A program made the translations under genes and the position numbers. The notes under the pieces are model-generated. The model was not told the origin of the DNA, did not search any database, and saw only the letters and a list, made by a program, of their open reading frames with translations. Of a DNA stretch of 64,000 nt, positions 60,888 through 64,000 are shown in pieces. Origin of the DNA: Gimesia chilikensis. Its GTDB lineage: Bacteria; Planctomycetota; Planctomycetia; Planctomycetales; Planctomycetaceae. How positions within the stretch are numbered: the first letter of the stretch is position 1; every line of letters begins with the position of its first letter. The stretch lies in NCBI RefSeq assembly GCF_007744075.1, contig NZ_CP036266.1, forward strand, positions 2,837,748 through 2,901,747. The letters are read 5' to 3'.

Positions 60888-62072
60888 ATGAGATTAGGAC
60901 ATGGCCGGACGGGATTACTACTGGTGGCAGCGACTCTGCTGATTATGCAGACGCCCGTCAAGGGACAGAATATCAATCACAAGCTGGAGCCGTATCTGAA
61001 GTCCGGTAATCTGCCGGCATTGTCTGCAGCGGTTGTCGTGCGAGGCACGGTGACGGAATTCGGCGTGGTGGGTACGCGGAAGATGGGAGCGGACATTCCG
61101 GTCACGATTCACGATAAGTTTCACCTGGGATCTGACGGCAAAGCGATGACCGCCACGATTGCTGCGATGATGATTGAAGAAGGGAAGCTCAAGTGGGATT
61201 CGACGCTGGAAGAGGTCTTTCCCGAACTGAAAGATTCAATGGCTCCCGGGGTGGGCAAAGTGACACTGGAAGAACTGCTTTCACATACCAGTGGGATGCG
61301 TGCCGACGATGAAAATCTGATGCAGCTGCTGAAAGATTCATTCGATGTGGATGGCGATCTGAATGATATGCGGTACTGGCTGCTGAAAGAATCGGTCAAA
61401 CTGCCCCTGGAAACAAAGCCTTCCACTGCATGGAAATACAACAATCGCGGGTATACGATCGCCGGTGCGATGATTGAACGTGTGAGCGGCAAAGCCTGGG
61501 ACGAACTGATCGTCGAGCGCATTTTTGAGCCATTTCAGCTGACGACCGCCGGTCTGGGAACACAGTCGACCCTGGGCAAAATCGATGCACCGCTGGGACA
61601 TGTCATTCAGAAAGACGGTAAAGTCAAAGCGTACATGGCGGGACCGAATGCGGATAACTCGCTGATCCTCGCGCCAGCGGGCTGTCTGCACCTGTCGATT
61701 CTGGATCTGGCAACCTGGGCTGGCTGGAATGCCGGGAACGGGATGCGGCCCCCCTGTAATATAGTGAAGCCGGAAACAGTTGAGAAAATTCACACTCCAG
61801 TCTTTACGATCAAAGGGGATAAACCGGCACGTCCGGGAACGCCACCCAATGGAAAATACGCGCACGGCTGGGGCTGGCTGACGGTGGACTGGGCTCCCTA
61901 TCCCCTGCTCTATCATGCCGGTTCGAATGGCAAGAACCTGGCCCAGATCTGGATCGACAAAGAGAAAGACATCGCGATTGTGATGATGACGAACATCGGC
62001 GGCGTCCAGGCGGACGAGGCGCTGCGGGAACTGGCCAAAGAGCTGTATCTGAACGCTGTCGCCAGTTATTAA
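60888..62072 (+). CDS. Secreted serine hydrolase (beta-lactamase / PBP4-like fold)
   Basis: 394 aa with a signal peptide (MRLGHGRTGLLLVAATLL ... VKGQN). The active-site SxxK is SDGK (Ser82-Lys85, in 'FHLGSDGKAMTATIAAMM'), the YxN motif is YNN in 'TAWKYNNRGYTIAGAMIE' and a late 'LLYHAGSNGKNLAQIWIDKE' corresponds to the H/K-S/T-G region. Such proteins are esterases, peptidases or beta-lactamases of the envelope; substrate unknown. This member has normal YxN, unlike the cytoplasmic paralogue at 30289-31383. The ribosome-binding site is modest (GGGAGC). A large hairpin follows. Confidence 0.87.
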   Translation: MRLGHGRTGLLLVAATLLIMQTPVKGQNINHKLEPYLKSGNLPALSAAVVVRGTVTEFGVVGTRKMGADIPVTIHDKFHLGSDGKAMTATIAAMMIEEGKLKWDSTLEEVFPELKDSMAPGVGKVTLEELLSHTSGMRADDENLMQLLKDSFDVDGDLNDMRYWLLKESVKLPLETKPSTAWKYNNRGYTIAGAMIERVSGKAWDELIVERIFEPFQLTTAGLGTQSTLGKIDAPLGHVIQKDGKVKAYMAGPNADNSLILAPAGCLHLSILDLATWAGWNAGNGMRPPCNIVKPETVEKIHTPVFTIKGDKPARPGTPPNGKYAHGWGWLTVDWAPYPLLYHAGSNGKNLAQIWIDKEKDIAIVMMTNIGGVQADEALRELAKELYLNAVASY

Positions 62073-62104
62073 AACAATGCCTCCGGATTCGGGACTGGTA
62101 CGGA

Positions 62105-62138
62105 CTCCGTCCCTGCGATGATTGTCGCGGGGGCGGAG
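62105..62138 (+). terminator. Strong hairpin after the serine hydrolase gene
   Basis: CTCCGTCCCTGCGA (62105-62118) pairs with TCGCGGGGGCGGAG (62125-62138), 14 base pairs with two G-T pairs, over a 6-base loop, then CCTTGTTAT. It starts 33 bases after the stop codon. Confidence 0.65.
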
Positions 62139-62205
62139 CCTTGTTATAAGACAGCATTGACGTGTGCCCGGTGATTCAGCTCACTTCTGCAGGGAGTCCT
62201 GTCTG

Positions 62206-62904
62206 ATGTCCAATCCGATGTATTCTGAACATGCCGCCGCCTATGCTCAGGCGATTCGCGATAACAGCTATAACGCGAGCTACGACCGCCCTTCTCTCCT
62301 GGCACTGCTGCCGGAGCTCAATGGAATGCAGGTACTCGATCTGGGCTGCGGTCCGGGCGTGTATGCGGAAATTCTGCTCAGTCGCGGCGCGAAAGTGACT
62401 GCCGTCGATCAATCCACGGAAATGGTGGCATTGGTCGAACAGAGCCTGGGGGACGCGGTCCGGTGTTACTCCCAGGATCTGGCACAGGGACTCCCGCGTG
62501 AAGCGGATGCGGCTTATGATGTGGTGATCTGCCCGCTGATGCTGCATTACCTGGAAGATTTTTCCCCCTTGCTCGCAGAGATCCGCCGCGTGCTCAAACC
62601 GGGTGGGCTGTTTGTCTTTTCCACGCATCATCCGTTCGTCGATTATGGGTTTTCCCCGAGTGGGAATTATTTTCTGACGGAGAAAATCATCGACGAATGG
62701 AATACGGTGGGGCAGCCGGTGCGCGTGGAGTATTACCGGCGACCGTTGTCAGAGATCATCCAGCCGTTGATTGATGCTGGCTTTCAGATCACCGCTTTGA
62801 GCGAAGGACAACCGGACGAGCGGATGCGGCAGAGCGATCCGGACAGTTACCAGAGGTTGTCGACGTCCCCCGGATTTCTGTTTGTGAAATGTCAGGTTGG
62901 CTGA
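62206..62904 (+). CDS. Class I SAM-dependent methyltransferase (Methyltransf_11-like)
   Basis: About 232 aa from the ATG at 62206 (MSNPMYSEHAAAYAQ), following CAGGGAG; the frame opens 14 codons upstream. SAM motif I is 'MQVLDLGCGPGVYAEILLS', then the acidic end of strand 2 in 'VTAVDQSTEMVALVEQSL', motif IV 'YDVVICPLMLHYLEDFSPLL' and 'LKPGGLFVFSTHHPF'. The family methylates small molecules (for example ubiquinone/menaquinone or toxin substrates); substrate cannot be read. It is not adjacent to any pathway gene, so stands alone. Confidence 0.85.
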   Translation: MSNPMYSEHAAAYAQAIRDNSYNASYDRPSLLALLPELNGMQVLDLGCGPGVYAEILLSRGAKVTAVDQSTEMVALVEQSLGDAVRCYSQDLAQGLPREADAAYDVVICPLMLHYLEDFSPLLAEIRRVLKPGGLFVFSTHHPFVDYGFSPSGNYFLTEKIIDEWNTVGQPVRVEYYRRPLSEIIQPLIDAGFQITALSEGQPDERMRQSDPDSYQRLSTSPGFLFVKCQVG

Positions 62905-63017
62905 CTGGTGTGACTGAAAGTTTGCACATGTGGCTACTGGCTTGTAGAATAAAGGTCTGATGACAGTCTGGTGGTCAGGCGGTTTTCTTTCTCTGCCACA
63001 ATCAGGAATCGTGCAGC

Positions 63018-63611
63018 ATGGCGGGAGTCTCACGTGATCGTTCCCTGGGGGATGGCGTTTATTTTGCGCCCGAGGATTACATCGGACTCCGGCAGCGAGT
63101 GGTCATCTTTCTGGTTGATGCAACAGTATTGCTGGGAGTGCTGTTTGCTTTAGCTTTTTTCTCTCTGTTTCTCTCTGAGGACTATGTAGACGAGGAATCA
63201 GGTAAGGGACTGTCCTGGATCTGGTTCGCTTGCATCTGGTTCTATCTGACCGTCATCAAAGCTTCGCGATTGCGGACGGTGGGCTACTGGGTGACGGGAG
63301 CCCGGATTATCACACTGCGGGGTACAAAGCCTTCTGTGTGGCGGATGACGTATCGCGCGCTACTGAATTTTTACTCTCCTCTCAATCTCGTGTATGATCT
63401 GTTGTGGGTGGGAGTAGACCGGGATTGCCAGTCGCTGACCGACCGGTTCGCTGGTACCTGTGTCGTACGCAAGCGGGCGGAGCCTGTGGGGCGAGCTGAA
63501 ATCCATTATACGTATTACACCGGGATGTCGTTTCTCTATTTCTATCCCTGTGTCGTACTCCCCCGGGAAACTGAAGAGCTGGTTGAGGTCGAGCTCGCGA
63601 GTTCAACGTAA
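63018..63611 (+). CDS. RDD family membrane protein
   Basis: 197 aa. It opens 'MAGVSRDRSLGDGVYFAPED' then 'QRVVIFLVDATVLLGVLFAL': the RDD pattern (Arg...Asp-Asp) appears as R..V..LVDA at the start of helix 1. Two or three hydrophobic segments lie at about 32-55, 70-90 and near 'LLNFYSPLNLVYDLLWV'; 'TVGYWVTGARIITLRGTKPS' and 'QSLTDRFAGTCVVR' are the conserved soluble loops. RDD proteins are probably small-molecule or ion transporters or stress-related membrane proteins; exact role unknown. Confidence 0.82.
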   Translation: MAGVSRDRSLGDGVYFAPEDYIGLRQRVVIFLVDATVLLGVLFALAFFSLFLSEDYVDEESGKGLSWIWFACIWFYLTVIKASRLRTVGYWVTGARIITLRGTKPSVWRMTYRALLNFYSPLNLVYDLLWVGVDRDCQSLTDRFAGTCVVRKRAEPVGRAEIHYTYYTGMSFLYFYPCVVLPRETEELVEVELASST

Positions 63612-63661
63612 ACTGGCGCGCCTGTCGTTTTACGGTCGTTCAGCAATGGAATACATCTGGT

Positions 63662-64000
63662 ATGAGATTTTGTTTTGAACAGACCCTGCCCGTTTCCAGG
63701 GACGTGCTGTTTCGGTTTCATGAGGATCCTGCGCATCTCGGGCTGTTGCTGGCGGAGTGGCCTGGATTTCGACTGCTGCGTCATGCCGGTCATATTCAGC
63801 CTGGAGCGGAAACCTGGTTTGAGCAGCAGGTCGGAGGTTTTCTGCCGGTAGTCATGGGATTTCGCCATATGGTTTATGAGCCCGACTGTCGTTTTGGTGA
63901 GACGCTGATTCATGGACCGTTTGACCGGTTTACGCATTTGCATGAATTCGACGAGACAACAGAGGGAACCGTGGTGCGGGACATTCTGGAGGTGCAGCTG
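63662..64000 (+). CDS. SRPBCC-like protein (5' part only, truncated by the window)
   Basis: An open frame from the ATG at 63662 runs off the end of the window for 113 codons. It reads 'MRFCFEQTLPVSRDVLFRFH', then 'AEWPGFRLLRHAGHIQPGAE' and 'HGPFDRFTHLHEFDETTEGT', an alternating pattern typical of SRPBCC/START-like ligand-binding domains ('F..T...E.T.V.D.L'). Such proteins bind hydrophobic ligands. The rest of the gene lies outside, so the domain boundary is uncertain. Confidence 0.6.
   Translation, partial: MRFCFEQTLPVSRDVLFRFHEDPAHLGLLLAEWPGFRLLRHAGHIQPGAETWFEQQVGGFLPVVMGFRHMVYEPDCRFGETLIHGPFDRFTHLHEFDETTEGTVVRDILEVQL

Overview
The window looks like a chromosomal segment of a marine-type planctomycete, most likely Gimesia or a close relative. 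That is inferred from gene content: a planctomycete-style cytochrome c protein with paired CxxCH motifs, a Tat-exported DUF1501 protein, serine/threonine kinases with long non-catalytic tails, a leucine-rich protein with a TIGR02996-like N-terminus, many secreted beta-propeller proteins and families of intergenic palindromes. I see no rRNA, tRNA or CRISPR array.

Layout. 0-5.6 kb: the 3' end of a phosphomannose isomerase gene, then on the minus strand a nitrogen-control cluster read amt, PII, PII, glnD. 5.6-8.0 kb: prepilin peptidase, a Fur-family regulator and a FlgM-like anti-sigma factor. 8.3-10.4 kb: threonine aldolase and a LarE-type sulfur transferase. 10.8-16.2 kb: secreted cytochrome c protein, glycine/D-amino acid oxidase, D-aminoacyl-tRNA deacylase, a small membrane protein and a CvpA-like protein. 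16.4-25.4 kb, minus strand: accA, a Pro/Gln-tailed kinase, an RND-type adaptor, a YiiX-like peptidase, two SAM methyltransferases, a response regulator and a membrane-anchored glutaredoxin-like protein. 25.8-29.8 kb: a large receptor-like kinase and an IS110-family transposase.

30-40.9 kb: metabolic and secreted proteins (serine hydrolase, enolase-superfamily enzyme, SDR, FG-GAP protein, DUF1501 protein, PQQ-type propeller, GH99-like hydrolase). Their intergenic gaps hold copies of three related palindromic repeats (A, 47 bp; B, about 41 bp; C, about 30 bp), which in three places form an A-then-C composite. 40.85-47.5 kb: a compact LacI-controlled nucleoside/ribose operon (regulator, nucleoside hydrolase, ribokinase, ABC binding protein, ATPase, permease). 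A perfect 18-bp palindrome just ahead of the regulator is the likely operator. The parts fit together as cleaving exported or external nucleosides, importing ribose and phosphorylating it.

47.5-64 kb is an accessory region of small or unusual genes: zinc-ribbon membrane proteins, a macro-domain protein, a leucine-rich protein, a frameshifted SnoaL/NTF2-like gene, a markedly AT-rich P-loop ATPase likely acquired by transfer, a five-bladed-propeller hydrolase-like protein, a bacterial-type PARG, a TPR protein, an isochorismatase-fold hydrolase, two tandem zinc-ribbon paralogues, a second serine hydrolase, a methyltransferase, an RDD protein and a 5' partial SRPBCC-like gene. A second repeat family (D, built on CACGAAA units) lies in the gaps of this region.

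No complete new system is proven. The best leads are the composite palindromes, the possible bridge RNA of the IS110 element, the AT-rich ATPase, and the nearby macro/PARG/isochorismatase genes, which may share ADP-ribose or NAD metabolism. All functions are read from sequence motifs and recalled family knowledge; no database search was run.
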